A program made the position numbers and the translations under genes. The notes beneath the pieces are model-generated. The model saw only the letters and a list, made by a program, of their open reading frames with translations, was not told the origin of the DNA and ran no database searches. Positions 48,179 to 62,500 of a DNA stretch of 64,000 bases are shown here, in pieces (the first letter of the stretch is position 1; the number at the start of each line of letters is the position of its first letter). The stretch lies in assembly GCF_002443255.2 (NCBI RefSeq), contig NW_019211460.1, positions 27,004,481 through 27,068,480 on the forward strand, written 5' to 3'. The stretch is from Varroa destructor (taxonomy: Eukaryota; Arthropoda; Arachnida; Mesostigmata; Varroidae).

Positions 48179-51100
48179 CTAGAAAGCATTTGCCTTCATT
48201 AAGACGGCTCTTCGGAGCAAAAACCTTTTTACTGATCTCATAGGTCTTTTTCGCTCTACGATGACGGTCAAAGCGCTAGATCCAGTCGATCGTCCTCTTT
48301 GAATTGTCAAGCTCCTGTCCGAACGTTTTTCGAGGACATCAATTTTCCTTCTAAGTATCACAATAGCTCATTCTGTCTTCATTTGCAATTATCAACAAGT
48401 CCTCTATTCAGGCCCAGACTATGTGAATGGAAGTGATTTGAATGCACACGACCAACGTCTCTCGTTGAGGCACATTGGCCTTGTCGGTAACCAACAACCC
48501 CAAGTCTTTCTTCTATGAAAACACCTGTCAGTTCTTCGACTGCTATTACAGACATGAGTGTCCATCGACGCTTAAGCTTCTTTGCTTGTTCTTAGTGCAA
48601 ATACGTCGTCTTTCAGCTCATTTTTTCGGCTCGATTTCTTTGCGGCTGCTACGCAAGACGCGTTATGCTTTTGTCGACTACTGGAAGATCCTATGATGAT
48701 ACGTTGGCGTTTTAATGCAAATTACTTGAGCAACGAGAGCTACTAAGAGACTAATACCGATAACCGTTTGTTAATATGAGCTCAGATCATAGATACTAGT
48801 AATACTCTGCCATTGCATCATAGTAAAAGCCGCTTATGAGTATATGCCTCGCGTATCATCGCTAACGTGACGGAATCCAATTTTAGAAGACATGCTTTGT
48901 ATCACGCCAATGTAATAATATTAAACAGAGGAATAACAGTCATATCGGTCATTGTCACTTTCGCGTACGGCCAGATATCATCTGTGGTTTACATAGTAGC
49001 CCAATCTAATCACGTAAATGGATTCATGGCCGCGAATGTGTTACAAGACACGTAAGAAAATTGTGTTAGGTAAGTACGTACTCTCGTGTGGATCTTTCAA
49101 GTAGCACAAGCATTTTTAAGGGCCTCATAACAAATTGTTTAGTGATTATTCCGTTTAGGCTATGCGACTTGTTCTGGATTTGTGCCGTTCGGTCCATCGT
49201 CTATGATATACTGAATGCGGAAATCATCTACAGTGGTGCAAAGGGTCGTTCTATACAAAAAGGCCTATGACGAAGTATCTCTCAAGATACTCTTTCAGTG
49301 TCTTAAATTCCTGTTTCAACTCGTTCGATTCATGGTTCTAGGATAACTTCTGAACAGCCAAATCACTGACTACTAAGGAATTAAGGCGAAAATCTTTAAT
49401 TTTCTACCATATACAAAACTTCTTAATCGTTCACTGTTCTTTTTCTGGCCTCTGCCAAAGGTTCGTTCTAACCCCCGTAAGGCAAAGAAAAGACTATATA
49501 GGAAGAAGATGATTTGCGATTTGATACTCATTGTTCCATTCAGTTCTTAGCATCTACATCTAATACGGAACATCTCTAAGAGCGAACTAGAAGACTGAGA
49601 CCAGCAGAAAAATGGCCAGCTATAAGCGAGCTGATCAAATTGGTAAAATATGGATTCAAGAAATGAAGTTGTCCCAGTTTAAGAAGCACAGTGACTGCTA
49701 TGAGTAAGAACTGAGTTAAATCCGCATTGCTCTAATGAGCTGAAACGTGCATGTTTTTCAGTTTTCATATGGAACGGAGGTTATCTCGTTATTTTGATTA
49801 TAATATATATAAGAAAAGATTATTTAAACTTAATATTTGGAACAGCTTCGATGGTTTGCAAGCACCACTATGCTTAAGAAGAGCACCTTTCAGAGAGGAA
49901 GAAGAAGAGGACTATTTTCGATCAATATTCAATACACGTTCAACATTGCTAGCAGAGAAAAATCTATTATAATTTTAGCCTAAGAACCGCTGAATTAATA
50001 CAGCGTACGATATATCTAAAATGCTAACTGAATTATTTACTCCGATACCGCAAGACCATATCGCAAACCTCAGACAACAGTCTAGGACGTAGCGTTGAAG
50101 AAAGCTAAATCATTCTTTCACGCGATAGGACTGGACGATCCTGGAGAGTCAAAACTTTCATTTAGGTCGCTAACTCACTCAAGCTTTAATCTAGAAAGCG
50201 CATTAGAGGTCAGAACGTGGCGTTATTATTTCTGAAGGCGCAATTTATATCGTTTTAGATAATACCGAAAAAGTCATGGCTCTACGTTACGGCAAGTATC
50301 TACTGAATCACTCTTGGAAGCACTATTGTTCACCAATTGGTGAAAATTAATTTTAGAACGACTGGACCCACACATAACGGCCAGATGGTCATAGTTAACG
50401 CGAAGAACTTTTTTTCTGCATGGATAATTGAAGCGCGCCACAACAGCAGCAGCTTTTCTTGGAAGTACCGCCACACATTCAGAATCAGAATCCTTTAAAA
50501 GACAAATTGTAAACGCATTGTTAGACATGTCGATCACCGCTGAGACGTGCAAAAATTACATGCACGAAATGGGCGGCCGTCTGTAATGCTTTGGGTATCG
50601 GTTTCCACCGAAGCTTTATCCAGGTTGGATCGACACATTTAGCCAAGTGCCGTATCGAGTATGAGAATGCTTTTTCATTCACTACAAGCACAGAAGCCAC
50701 ACTAATGTATAATGCATGTGCTATACGCATTTATGTATTTAGAGACATAGAGAATTTGGCCGGGCCGTGTTTATGTGGGATAGATTTTTTGCCACGAACG
50801 AGCCTGACCATTTTCGCCGAGTAGGCCTCCTAAGGTTTTCAACGCAAAGGCAGGAACACTGGTGCATATTAGTTGAGGCTGCAGCAGAGAATTTGAGTTG
50901 ATCCTAAGAGGAGCTATAAGTGGTGCTAAAGAAAATTTTTAATCGTCGAAAAATCAGCTATTTTGTACAATTTGTGGTAGTCAGAGATTTGTACCAAGTA
51001 AAAGTCATCTGAATTCCGTCGATGTGATTATGATCGTAGTGTATTGGGGTTCAAAGGGATAGATAACGGCTGAAGAAACTTGGCATGAAGTTGAAATAAT

Positions 51101-54100
51101 CATAAGTTACCATAATACGATGTCGGTACTTTACCCAAAAAGCCAACGTAACGCTCTTTTCTATAAGTCTTTAAAATTTCTCATTAGAATTAGCAATTTC
51201 AACGGAGCCGATAAATCACTTGCAGACTTTGCAGTAAAGCAGTTTTGAGAAGAATAACAGGAAATACTTGTTATATTCCTTCGTTAGGTGCTGGATTGGG
51301 TTCATCGAATTGGGCACTTGAAACCGATCTGGCTTCAAAACGCGGTGCGGAAACTGGTCCGTGACAAAACTTACGCTGGACGCTTACGATAGATTAAAAT
51401 TGGTGGCAAAATCACACTTCAAACAGCCATTTGACGACTTACAGAACAGTTCTAAAAGAGCTGCCCATCAATATGAACTCGTTCATGAGCAGTGAATCCA
51501 CCGCGGCTGAAATTAAGCACAATGTCTCGATCCAGGTAGGAGAACCAGCTAAAATCTTATCAGCAATTATCTCGTAGGATAAGGAAATTATGGCTATTAT
51601 TTTTGAGGCTGGGTCTTGACCGTTCATACCGATTACCTGACATGCACAATGGCAAATACTAGGTAAGTTACAAAACACTGTTGCCGCGACACGGTTACGG
51701 TTATGCACTTATGTTACGGTTATGCCTTTAGATCAATATAAAATATGGTGAGCCATTAAACTAGATACAAATCGATACCATGTCTAAAGCTGTAGCTAAA
51801 TCACACGAGACTCAAGCTAGCTATAATTCAATCTATTGCTAACACACCTGCCGACTATGCCTGAGGTAAGAACTTGAAAATAATGTATAATACATACAAA
51901 TGTCAACGGGAATACTATTCTTAACGAACTATGAACATGGGAAACTCAAAATATGGACGTCGACACAAATACGATATCGCTCGAAATGGGTCTTATCATG
52001 CCACAAGAGGCAAACGATTCTTTTTACCAAAGGTTCTGCCGTTAGGAAGTATTATAGTGGCCTGGCCAGAGTAATTGCTACGCCACTTTTTTTTACATGT
52101 AGTTTCGAATTGAGGCATCATAAGAACCGCCTTACTGTCACATGGATCTATTGGAAAAGACCCAGACAAATCCAATAAGACCAATGTTCTGAAGACAGTT
52201 CGATAATTCTAATGGTTGTTCTTCCCTTCCAGCCGAGAGCACCTTCGTTACCCTTGATTGATCGAATCTCCTTGTTCTCGCTAACAAGTCAGTGATCAAT
52301 ACCGGGACGGCGACGTGGAAGTCTGGAACAGACAGGAAAGGTCTGATACAGCGATACTGCTGAGAGGTGTCAACGGTTATAAAATCAAACGCTACGAATA
52401 TTTAACTTGCCCGTAACTATCCCCAGGGGCCGTATATATTGTGGTAGTTCATGATAGCGTTGAAATAACAATTTAAAAGCCGCAATGTCTATATTGTAGA
52501 AAAATAAGCATCCCTAGGTTCAGCAAAAAGACCCCGCTTAACGGGATACTGGGGCTACGCTTCTTAAAATTTGTCCAAGAAAGAGAGCACTTGAAGGTAC
52601 ACTGATGAAGAAAAACACTTAAGTAATTATCGAGACCTCGCTAATACATTTAGCATTGAGATCAAGGTCCTCGGCCGAAAAACTATTCAAAATTTCTATA
52701 GTGTCGAGTTTTTCATATACAATAGACGCGCATCCATTACAAATACTCGTATATCTATAGCTTGGGCAGCAGATAATTGGGATCCATTGTAGTAGTTTAG
52801 GCAATGGCGTTCGCCATCATAGATTCTATGGTGGAAGATCGAAGGAAGTTCTCTAATCACTAGGACAAGCACGATATTTTGGCGACTCTCGGCATTGTTT
52901 TTCGGCTGACTAATCACGAGAACGACACATTTTATCACGGTCACCATGGCCGGTTACCAGGTCTGCTACAGCTGTCTACTGATGATAGTGCTAAAACGAT
53001 CGACTAATCTGTTGATGTTTCCACCAAAGAGGCCATCTGTGGTGGCAGACATGCATCGCCGATCGCCATGTTAACCATCGCCACTGGGAAAAAGGTTCTC
53101 ACTGCGCTGCCAAGTCGGATTCGGTTCCTCCTGCAGAAATACAATTGTGCCAAGAGAAAAAGTGAGAGAGTTTTTTTTTTTTGGAAACGTTTTGAAAGCG
53201 AATCTGTCCAGGCAAAATGGCATCCTCTCCATCGGAGCGGTTAGAGCGATCTGAATACTCTTGCTAATTTAAATGTTTGAAACCTTTTGAAATTCAATGT
53301 TCTTCCTTAAAATCCTTTGAATTGAAATGTTGCGGCCTTCAGTTGATGTTAACTGGGTTTGTTGTTTGCCAACTGTAGTGTGAAAACGGCGTCTGGAACA
53401 AACGGCCCTGAGATTTTTAACTGAAACTCTCAATAAAACGCTTCTCTTTCAATTTTTTAATTAAATCACACATGTTGCAAGTTCGATTTTAGAAAATTGA
53501 AAAGATAAAGCCCAACACATAGTTGAGCACCTAACAGAAGTAATTATTATCCGCTATCTTACTATACTATTTTTTTCGCATTGTTTTTAACAAATCACAA
53601 ACGAAAGTCTATTTGTACTAACCGGCCAAAGCTCAGTTTTTGGTATTTCGATATCTGTACATCCGCCGAAATCAAGCTCATGTTAAATCTCTTGGTGGTT
53701 TTGCAGAACACACGTACGTTGGCGCCAAATTTAAATAAACGCTTGTCAGGCACACATAAATTTGGCCAATTAAACGGGCCTGCTAGCCAATAGCATTTTC
53801 ATCAATACGAAAAATTCCAAATATTTTTCCATTGAACTGAAGGAATCATGCGATTAAACTGCCATTTTAGCTCCGGTTAATGAGCTCGGTAAAGTTCGTT
53901 GTTAATCAGCTAGAATATAAAATCGAATGCCGAAATAAAGCTGGAAACCAACATTTCGAACACACAATTTTCTGTCCTGCCGTAATAGGAGCTATTACCT
54001 GCCTTACATTTAACGACGTCACCAGTCAAATTTTGCTTTATTCAAGCATATAATACCGCTTTATTTATTATATTACCGCTAAGAATAGTAATAGGGAAAA

Positions 54101-57100
54101 AAAATATCACATTAAAACCTCCCGGTCATAGAACTCCTCCATGTACTCCACTTCGCATTTTGCGCACTATATGAATTTTATATAGTACAACGATTCTGTA
54201 CAATGTACACCTAGATCAAATAGAGCAATTTTTTAAGTTAAGGAAAAGACAGAGATTTTGAATATCGTATGAATCGAATGACAGCGGTTTAACACTACTC
54301 CCTCTTATTTGTTTTTACCTTTAGGCTTTGCCAAATAATTAATTTCTCATAGTATATGGTAAACTGACGGGGTTTTCAGAAAGTTGATTATTGTAATGGG
54401 ACATACATAATAAAGTGGGGGGGCCTCATGTAGTGATGTACCTCCTCGACCGTGAGCGATATGTGTATCCAACTCTTTGGATTGGATGGAGGGAAAAGAT
54501 GTCTCTGTAAAAGGTTCATTTTTACCGCAACTAAATGACAAGTAAACGTCGATTGAAAACAGCCATAATATAGTGTTTATTTGCTATCGGACACTGCGTA
54601 ATGTTCCACAGTAGAAAATAAAACTGCTTCTTTAAGAAAATACGAAGAATGGTTAAGCTCAAGTAAAAACTTATTCCAGATACTCACTCGCGTGAAGACG
54701 AAGGTAGCCCCGAAACGACTGACGAATGACGGGGTAGTGATGCAAATCTGGTGTTATATTCTCATCATTACATCTCTGCAGAGTAAACGTGAATGTCTGA
54801 TCTGAGAAACTGGCCAGCTCATCGAATTCTTCACAAGAACAGCTGGCTCTGATTGCGTTTACTGAGCTATAATCTGCATCCCTTTAACACACCGCTAACT
54901 TCCGTATTGACAGCGAACTTCTATTTTCTCGTTCATGAATAACTCGAAAGGACACACACGATAAATGATTATCTATGCAACTTACCTTTATATATCTTAA
55001 GGTGCTTTTCACAATGCAGTGAGGGAGTGCATAATCCTCTCTATGGAGGCGATAAATTCAGATTTAGTCCCTTCAAACGCAACCTCAAACGTACGTAAGT
55101 AGTGTAGTATTATTACGCCTCCAAGTGAAAGAACCTTGACAAAAAATAACTTCACTAGTAGCTACTTTTTAATAAATGTCGACCATCTTTGGGTTGGAAT
55201 CGGTAGCAGGAATATGTTATATCTCTGCTCCACGGAGCAAACGAGCTCATTCCAAATATGAATAAGTTAATTTGAATTTGACGGGCGTTACGGCCACAGT
55301 CGTCCCGTAACTTAGCACAGCCGGCGTAGGAAAAAACAGACGGAGCCCGTAAACACATGTTAACTAGATATATAAGGACAGATATTGAGTGCTGAAGAGA
55401 CGAGAATGCAATCGAACCGATTGTATGAGTCAGTTAACTTTATATAGAGACGATAATTAGGTTACGGTTGCGAATGATACTATTCTCTTGACGATAATCG
55501 GCCAATATGGTTTAGCTTTGTAGAAAGAAGAACTTGTTTGAAAGAAAGAACGAGGCTGATCTTGGCGGTAAGACAGATCTTTTTTAGCTCTTTAATAAGC
55601 TACACTCTACAGGGACAAAATAAACTCACAGTACGGTATATGTACAACTAAGTTAGGTAAACATTACAAATATTTTCATTGGTAGGTAGAAAAAACGTGT
55701 GAATTTAGCCAACCGCGGACTGATTCAAATTCGCGACGGTACAGGGGAACTAAGGCAACGTGTGGACCGCTAGAATTCAGTTATTAGAACATGGAGGTTT
55801 TTTTGGATTTATGAGTATAAATTTAGGTTTATGACAATGTCACATGGCGGTACAGTCTCACCGCAATGGCTACATTTATACGGGTGGATCAGAAACAGAG
55901 AGAGGTTTCTGAACATTGACTGATGGAACAACTATTTATGCTATGCCTAAAATCGTCTAATGCTTCTCTTCATGAGCAGTTCAAGTAATAGCTACTATCA
56001 AGATTGTTGCTGTGAGTCAACGCTGTCATGAAGTGTTGTGTAAGTACACAGCCAAGAACAATGACGCCAATAACCGTGTAGACTCTAAAAGCCTTATACT
56101 ATCATCGGTCTAACGTAATTGCAAAAAATGAAACTCCAAGATCGATAGACTCGGCACGAACGAACGAGGGTTTTTCACAAGAGCAGAGGAATATGGCGGG
56201 TGCTGAACCGTGGTAAAAAAAACCTTGGTAGAAGTATTAACTCTATGTAGAACGGCTCCTTGAACAGATGACCCAGTATGGGGTCGTGTGAGTTCAGCCT
56301 ATTCGGCGAAATTACTATTAAAAAAAAACTGCTTTCCTATTTTTCGGATAATATGATGACACGCAACGTTTGATAAAGGTACGCTTGATAGGTCGTTGGC
56401 CTACCCAAACTCATTCACAGGTAATAAAGAATAACTAATTTAAGCTTAAGTTAAGAGTCTGCAAAAACATATTGCAGACGATTGCATGGATTATATTCAA
56501 GCGTGAATCGTAATGCGAATGAATGTCACGTGCTTGAAATTATCCAGGGTTTCGTTTGAAGCTTTAGAGCTAGATCGTGCTCGCGTACAAATCCGCGAGC
56601 GTGATCCCGTTTTTGATGCTACCTGACGTCGACCTTATCCTTTTTGAGTTATTAGGACAAAAGCTGCTTACAAAAAGCCCGATAAACTTTAATACCAGGT
56701 TCGTCTTGTAGGACCAGACACAAATACAGAGCAGTGTGTCGATTTGAGGACAAAATTTATTTCATATGATTAAAACACATGGTGGCATGCTGCTTTGCAT
56801 GCTGCATTGAAGGAGATCACAGAACTGGGTTTCCCTCTTTCTTCCGCGTTTTTCCTTATGCTTTTATTATCGATGAGAACGATCGTAGCATTAATGAAGT
56901 GTATTTGAAACGTGCGTTATGCTTTAGTAAAAAGTATCTGTTTAAAACAGTAATAATATTAAATATAAGTTACCGAAGTTAACCTGATCGGTACAACAAA
57001 CGAAAAGCGATTTCCTCTTAAAAACACTATATTAAAGTACGCAGTGAGTACCCAGTTAGGTGCTCATCTAGAGGATGTGTGCACTAAAAGTGTCTATTTG

Positions 57101-57284
57101 CCCCATCGTAAGGGGTTCGCTGATTTTTACGAACGTACGGAAACAAAGTAATTAATTACGTAATCTAGTGTCTGTAATATGACTTCCACAGAGGATACGG
57201 TGCCCAGCAGTCGTCAATCATGAGAAACCGGTTTCGATTGTTATCAAGATCACTTGTGCTTTAAATATTATACTAACTTATCAC

Positions 57285-57311
57285 ATATATATATATATAT
57301 ATATATATATA
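57285..57311. repeat. (AT)n microsatellite
   Basis: About 13 AT units. Confidence 0.9.
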
Positions 57312-58451
57312 GATGTTTTAAATTTTACCGATCAAGGTGATTTAGATTACAAATTCGGTAACTTGCTTTGGTACTATTGATCGAAATATACCATTTCATT
57401 CAGTAGTAAAGAGTGTTGTAGATGAGAGTTTCCAGTCCTTGTGAAAAAATTTGTTCAATTGTAATCACCCAACCATATGGACAAATTCATTTGCTTCTAA
57501 AAATATATCCATTGTCGTAGCCTATATTACGGATATTTCCGTGAATGATACGTGGGTTATAGTGCAGCTCATTAATAACTCTTTTCTGAACTGTTACTAC
57601 CATCCATCTGACAAATATTATCAAACACCTCCGTATCTTTTGCGCTACGAGCCCTTGACGCACAATTACGGTCCAAACCACTATCGGTAAATAGTTTTTG
57701 CCTTCCCATTTTGTTAAGAACGTCGCTTTGAGTATTTCATATATTGACTATCAATGGAACTGTCACTACAGTCACTGTCCAAGGCTCCGAAAATGCTCAT
57801 ACCGGCCTCGGCCTATCCGCAGCGTACACTTTCATACAGAAGGTTTTGGAGCCATCCTTCCACAAGATTGATAGAAAAATGAAGAAAATTCAGGTTATTA
57901 TTATTATTATTGAGTTTATGCTAGAATTCAAGTTTAAGGTAAAGCTGTGTGAATTGCTAACAAGACTATTTTGGCATACTTTTGTGACCTAGCTTTACAA
58001 TAAATATATCAGGAAAGTCCTGCTCATGCGCGTTAGTGCATGCTAAATATCGGCTTATAGCTCAAACAAGCGGTAGTTTGGTATATATACACTAGGTCCA
58101 CTTTTATAAGGTCAGGAGCGAGCTTCAGAAATACGTAACGCTCACTGTTTCCTTAATAAACCTTTGCAATATTCGCTGCATTATAATATCACACTGATAT
58201 GGATTTATATTACATGTTATGCTTCTTGAAACAATAAAGGTTGCCGGCCCATAAAATCGTATAACTTGCTCGAAATAAGATGCACAAAGTCGCCTTCGAC
58301 TTTTTCCGCTAAAGCTGTTCTTTCAGTACGAGCGCCTCCAGTAAAAGCCTATTGGCTATGCGCTGTTGCAGTAGTTCGGCACCGCGTCACTTTCAACTCA
58401 AAGTAGCTTCGCTTTCTGACGTTATCAATTTTGACGGCTGTTCACTCTGAA

Positions 58452-58467
58452 GGGGGGGGGGGGGGGG
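58452..58467 (+). repeat. Poly(G) run
   Basis: Sixteen consecutive G in AT-rich intergenic DNA. Confidence 0.9.
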
Positions 58468-59472
58468 TATTTAATCTACTTTTCGTTCGCGGTAGGAAGC
58501 AGAACAAACGTTGGTCCCAAAAGATCTACTCACGCATCTCCCTTTATCTAGACTTCGGTCTCTATGTGTTAGCCTGTGTGGCTTAGCTGAAAACATTTCA
58601 TTTATTGGTGAGTGAATTCGTGCGCCAAGTACACACGCCTACATGTAGTAAATTACGCTGTTTGCTCATTGCCCTATATATACACTGATGACGAGGCGAC
58701 GGACCAGTTTCTTTTAGATGCGCCGACACCGTCTTTGACACGGTCTGGGTGTAGAACGCGTACAGACGTCGACACCCGTCACATTTTGCGGGAAGACGGA
58801 ACCCATTTCGTCGTATCCTGGCATGAGCGGGAAATATAACGCGGGGACAGCGTAGTTATTCGAAACACAGAAAGTTGTGGTTTCATACTAGTATCGATAG
58901 GTAATAGGTTTTTTGTACTGTTACAATGACTCAGTCTTGTAGGGAGAGTACAAACGCCAAATTGCCTTTTGTCCAGCGCAAGAAAACTTTCTCTGCAAAG
59001 CTCTCCATGTCAATACACTGAACTGTATAACGTCTTTTTTATTTTGCAGGCTTCAACAAATCGAAAAGGGCCGCTGAGGTTTAATATTCCGATGCGTCCT
59101 TTTGTCAAAGTCTCCACATCTTCACTTTGAGCGAATTATTTATTTCTTCAGGCATATGATAGTCTGTTTTTTAAGAGGTACTGCAAGTGCTGAATTAGCC
59201 ATAAGTGCAGCATCGCATCTTTTACACTTCAGTGCAGACTGCGTTTAAAATTTAGCATGAAAATGAGTAACATTTGGGAGAAATCAAAGTTAATATATTC
59301 GTTCGTGAAGCAAGGTGCTTTAAAACCTTTACAATCTACATATAAATCAATATCGACCGGAAGTTAGTAAAGATATTTGGATAAACTCTATAGTAACGTA
59401 AACGCTAATTAGACGCAGGCAAAATATCGCTTAACGTCTCTATGCCTTTCAAAAAGGAACTTGGCCTTGATG

Positions 59473-59560
59473 GATATCGTAGCTATTCGACAGAGTGATT
59501 GAGGCATTCGACTGCTTATCTTATTATCTGCACGCGTGGGGTTCAAGTCTCGCTATTGTC
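59473..59560 (+). pseudogene. Decayed tRNA-Ser(GCT) copy
   Basis: It resembles the intact tRNA at 40012-40093: a GAGTG-x-TT-x-AGGC D-arm segment, the GACTGCT anticodon region, the GCACGCGTGGGGTTCAAGTC variable/T-arm segment and a 3' GACAATAGC complement. Small insertions disturb the 5' acceptor strand and the anticodon stem no longer pairs, so it is probably not functional. Confidence 0.6.
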
Positions 59561-62500
59561 AATATATTATACCTTCGTCGTTGTTTGAGGCTTGTCTGTT
59601 TGAATAGCTTATTACAGCAGGGAATAGATGCAGATTGAAATATCTGTTCTATAACTTTCTATCCTAACGAACAGTTACTCGCCAAGGTGTTCCTTGTTCT
59701 CCAAAGTGAAATCACGAACGTTATGCCATCATCGTTGTTCTAATTTTAATAGATAAGCTGTAAAATGTATGTTCATTATATTTAACAGCAACTTCCTTTT
59801 TACTCAAACATGTAACATGAAAAAAAAAAATCCTCTAACCTTCCGCGAAAGATTTCAGGAACACGGTTTGTATTTAGTTGTTGAATGTGTGGGATTACAG
59901 ACATCAGTCGTTTATAAATACCGCCAATCTGACAAGAAAGCAGCGTTGTCCATAGATCAAATGGGTTTATCTGAATACAGTAGCTGGTAGCGCACTTATT
60001 ATCAATAGCCTGTTTTATAGTCTTAAAAACAGATCGGCCAAGATACGCAGGAAGTATGTAATCGGACGCGGATTTGTGCATTCTCGTTTTGCTTACGTAC
60101 GCTGTTTTTAGATCACTGTCTACGACAGGTGGGCCGTAGCTATGAATGAGTGCCGTTTAATATGCAGAGCGTATGGAGCGCTTGGTTCTCGGTACTTTGT
60201 CTCATGTGAAGCATCATACCACTCTCTGATTGAAGCGTCGAGTTGCGGATATCGGCTAAATATGAAAAGTCAACGAAGCTTAATTTCACTTCGTTGGAAA
60301 CGGTAGAACCGACAGCCGATGTGACAGCACGAAAAGTTACAATTAACCCTGTTTCAGGCTTTGGGTTTGTAAAAAGTCAGTCCAGCTGGCGCCACGCGAA
60401 CCGGAACTTCCTAACCCACTTCAACTCCATAATATTTAAAATCAGGATAGACCGAGCGCTCACGCTGACGTTCCTTTTCGTGTCCGATGTTTTGCACTTT
60501 ATTGTGATCGGCTGGTTAGGGCTGGCACGCCGGGGGGGGGGATACGCAGTCCATTTGATCTCGGCGTTCCGCGAGAATCTCGTTGGCTTGCCAAGGTGTG
60601 GATCTGCAACGAACTGTGACGCGTAGCACTAATTCGAAACCTTAATTAGGCTGAATATGTTAAAGCGATCGAAACGAGAAGAAACGAAATCGTTTTCGTA
60701 GTTTCGGATTGCTTTGTAATATTTGTTTGGTCTGCTATTATCTCGAGCGTGAAAATTGATAAACGGGGATCTTTTTTATATCAGGCAGCGATGCTACAAC
60801 AACACCTAGGGGTGTTGTAATGCCGATAACATATTTGCATTTTTGATTTTGTAATATATTTTTTGTTTGAGCGCTGACTTTCTCAGATTAACATCTGTTT
60901 TCGACAGGTATAATATTATCGATCTATTGAAAGCAATCACAAATAGAAACAGAAGACTTGAAAAAACACTAGACGTATGTAATCTAGCTGTCAATAACAA
61001 GTTGCAATATAACGGTCACCGTGGTCAAATTGCCAGATTAGCCAAAATCCTGAACCCGTGCTTTTTCCCTGCTGCTTTTTTACTTTCTCGGCACCATACT
61101 GTTGTTTAGGTTATGCCCGACAGGCGAACTTGCAGCCAGCTGCTTTTTCCAGGTGTGCCACAACTTTCTAGCTTGTTTACAGGGAAAATACTGCCGTCTG
61201 AAAGGTAATTGCTGTTTGCTCGCTGACTGTTGTCATCGTCCTCGGACGGGTGACTCGATCAGTTGCCCGTTACTCGTATCTGAGTTTGCCTGGGAAAGCT
61301 TTTTTCATTTCGAAACATTTTCGAACTTGTCGAGCACAAAATAGTGCGCGCCTAGCTTCTTGTGTTGGTGCCGGCCTGCAGTGGGACTGTCCTTGCCCTA
61401 ACTGATTTACATGGTAATACAACCCCGTCGACTGAAGCAAAAAAAGCTCCGTTAATGATCAGTGGAGGAAGTTTTTTTATTTCGATAATGTAAAAGCAAA
61501 GATTATTTTTGAATTTTCCTAAAACTTCTAAAATTCACCTTTGATGAAATAAAACCTTTCTATCGCATTCAGCTACGTGCTCCTAACCTATAAAAATTAT
61601 TTTATTGGATTATTCTTCTCGATAAAGTTACGAATTGGTAGCGGGTAACCAGTGTTAATAAGTAAAAACAGAGGAATTATAGAAACACTCTGGTTAATAG
61701 CAGTTTCGATTTGGAATTAACTTGCTTAACCTACCTAAGCAAAGGACAGTCATACTATTGCTAGCTAGTGCTCAGGCCACTTTTCTCTGGTAAGATAGTA
61801 TTTCGGAGTCCGGAGAGTGACATATTGATTTTAATGCACGCAGCCACCGCCCCTGAGGAGGGCAATACCAACACAACGACGTGCTTGCGCCCGATATGTC
61901 TAACGAGCCTTATTTCTTCTGCCTTTAAGCTCTGCCTGCCATTAGCAGACATCAGTACACTGGCTTCAAGGACACCTCAGCTTTGTCTCGGCCTTAGCAA
62001 CAGTGGCAGGCAGCGTCTATTAGCTGGCCAACCATCGTGTGCGGAATTAATGAAATGTCACTCGCGAAGCCAGTTAATTACACTGCGACGGCAACGCTTT
62101 TAAATAGCCAAACTTAATTGAGAGATCTGAGTCCACATCAAGTTTAAACAGTTCAAATCAGAAGTACTAAGTGCAAGATTTGTGGTCACTTTTTTTTAAA
62201 TTTTCGAATGATTTCGTACTAAAACTAAACAAGGGTTTAGTCTGGTGTCTGGCCGTATCTTTGGATGATTCAGTTACTTATGCCATGTGCGTTGTACTGC
62301 CAGAATTTTCAACTTGAGCTGCCAGACTAGTATGGGAAGACATTAGGGCCTCTTGGCCTTTGCAACGCTCCCACAGTAAATAAAGTTCATACGTATTGCA
62401 ATGCAGGATGTCCGAAACGAATTTAAATAGATGAGTGTGCAAATCGTTCACGAAGTGATAGCGATGGAAACGACGGTCTTGCTTCGATGCCTTTTCACTA

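Larger units (their letters stand above)
48179..59472. other. Gene-poor stretch
   Basis: No complete gene recognised. The minus strand of 48179-48361 weakly resembles a transposase helix-turn-helix, and 51443-51506 and 54688-54861 are exon-like on the minus strand (see findings). Microsatellites at 57285-57311 and 58452-58467. Confidence 0.4.

Noticed and set aside
60243..60626. 127-codon plus-strand frame
   Set aside because: Includes a poly(G) run and shows no family features; no flanking splice or start signals.
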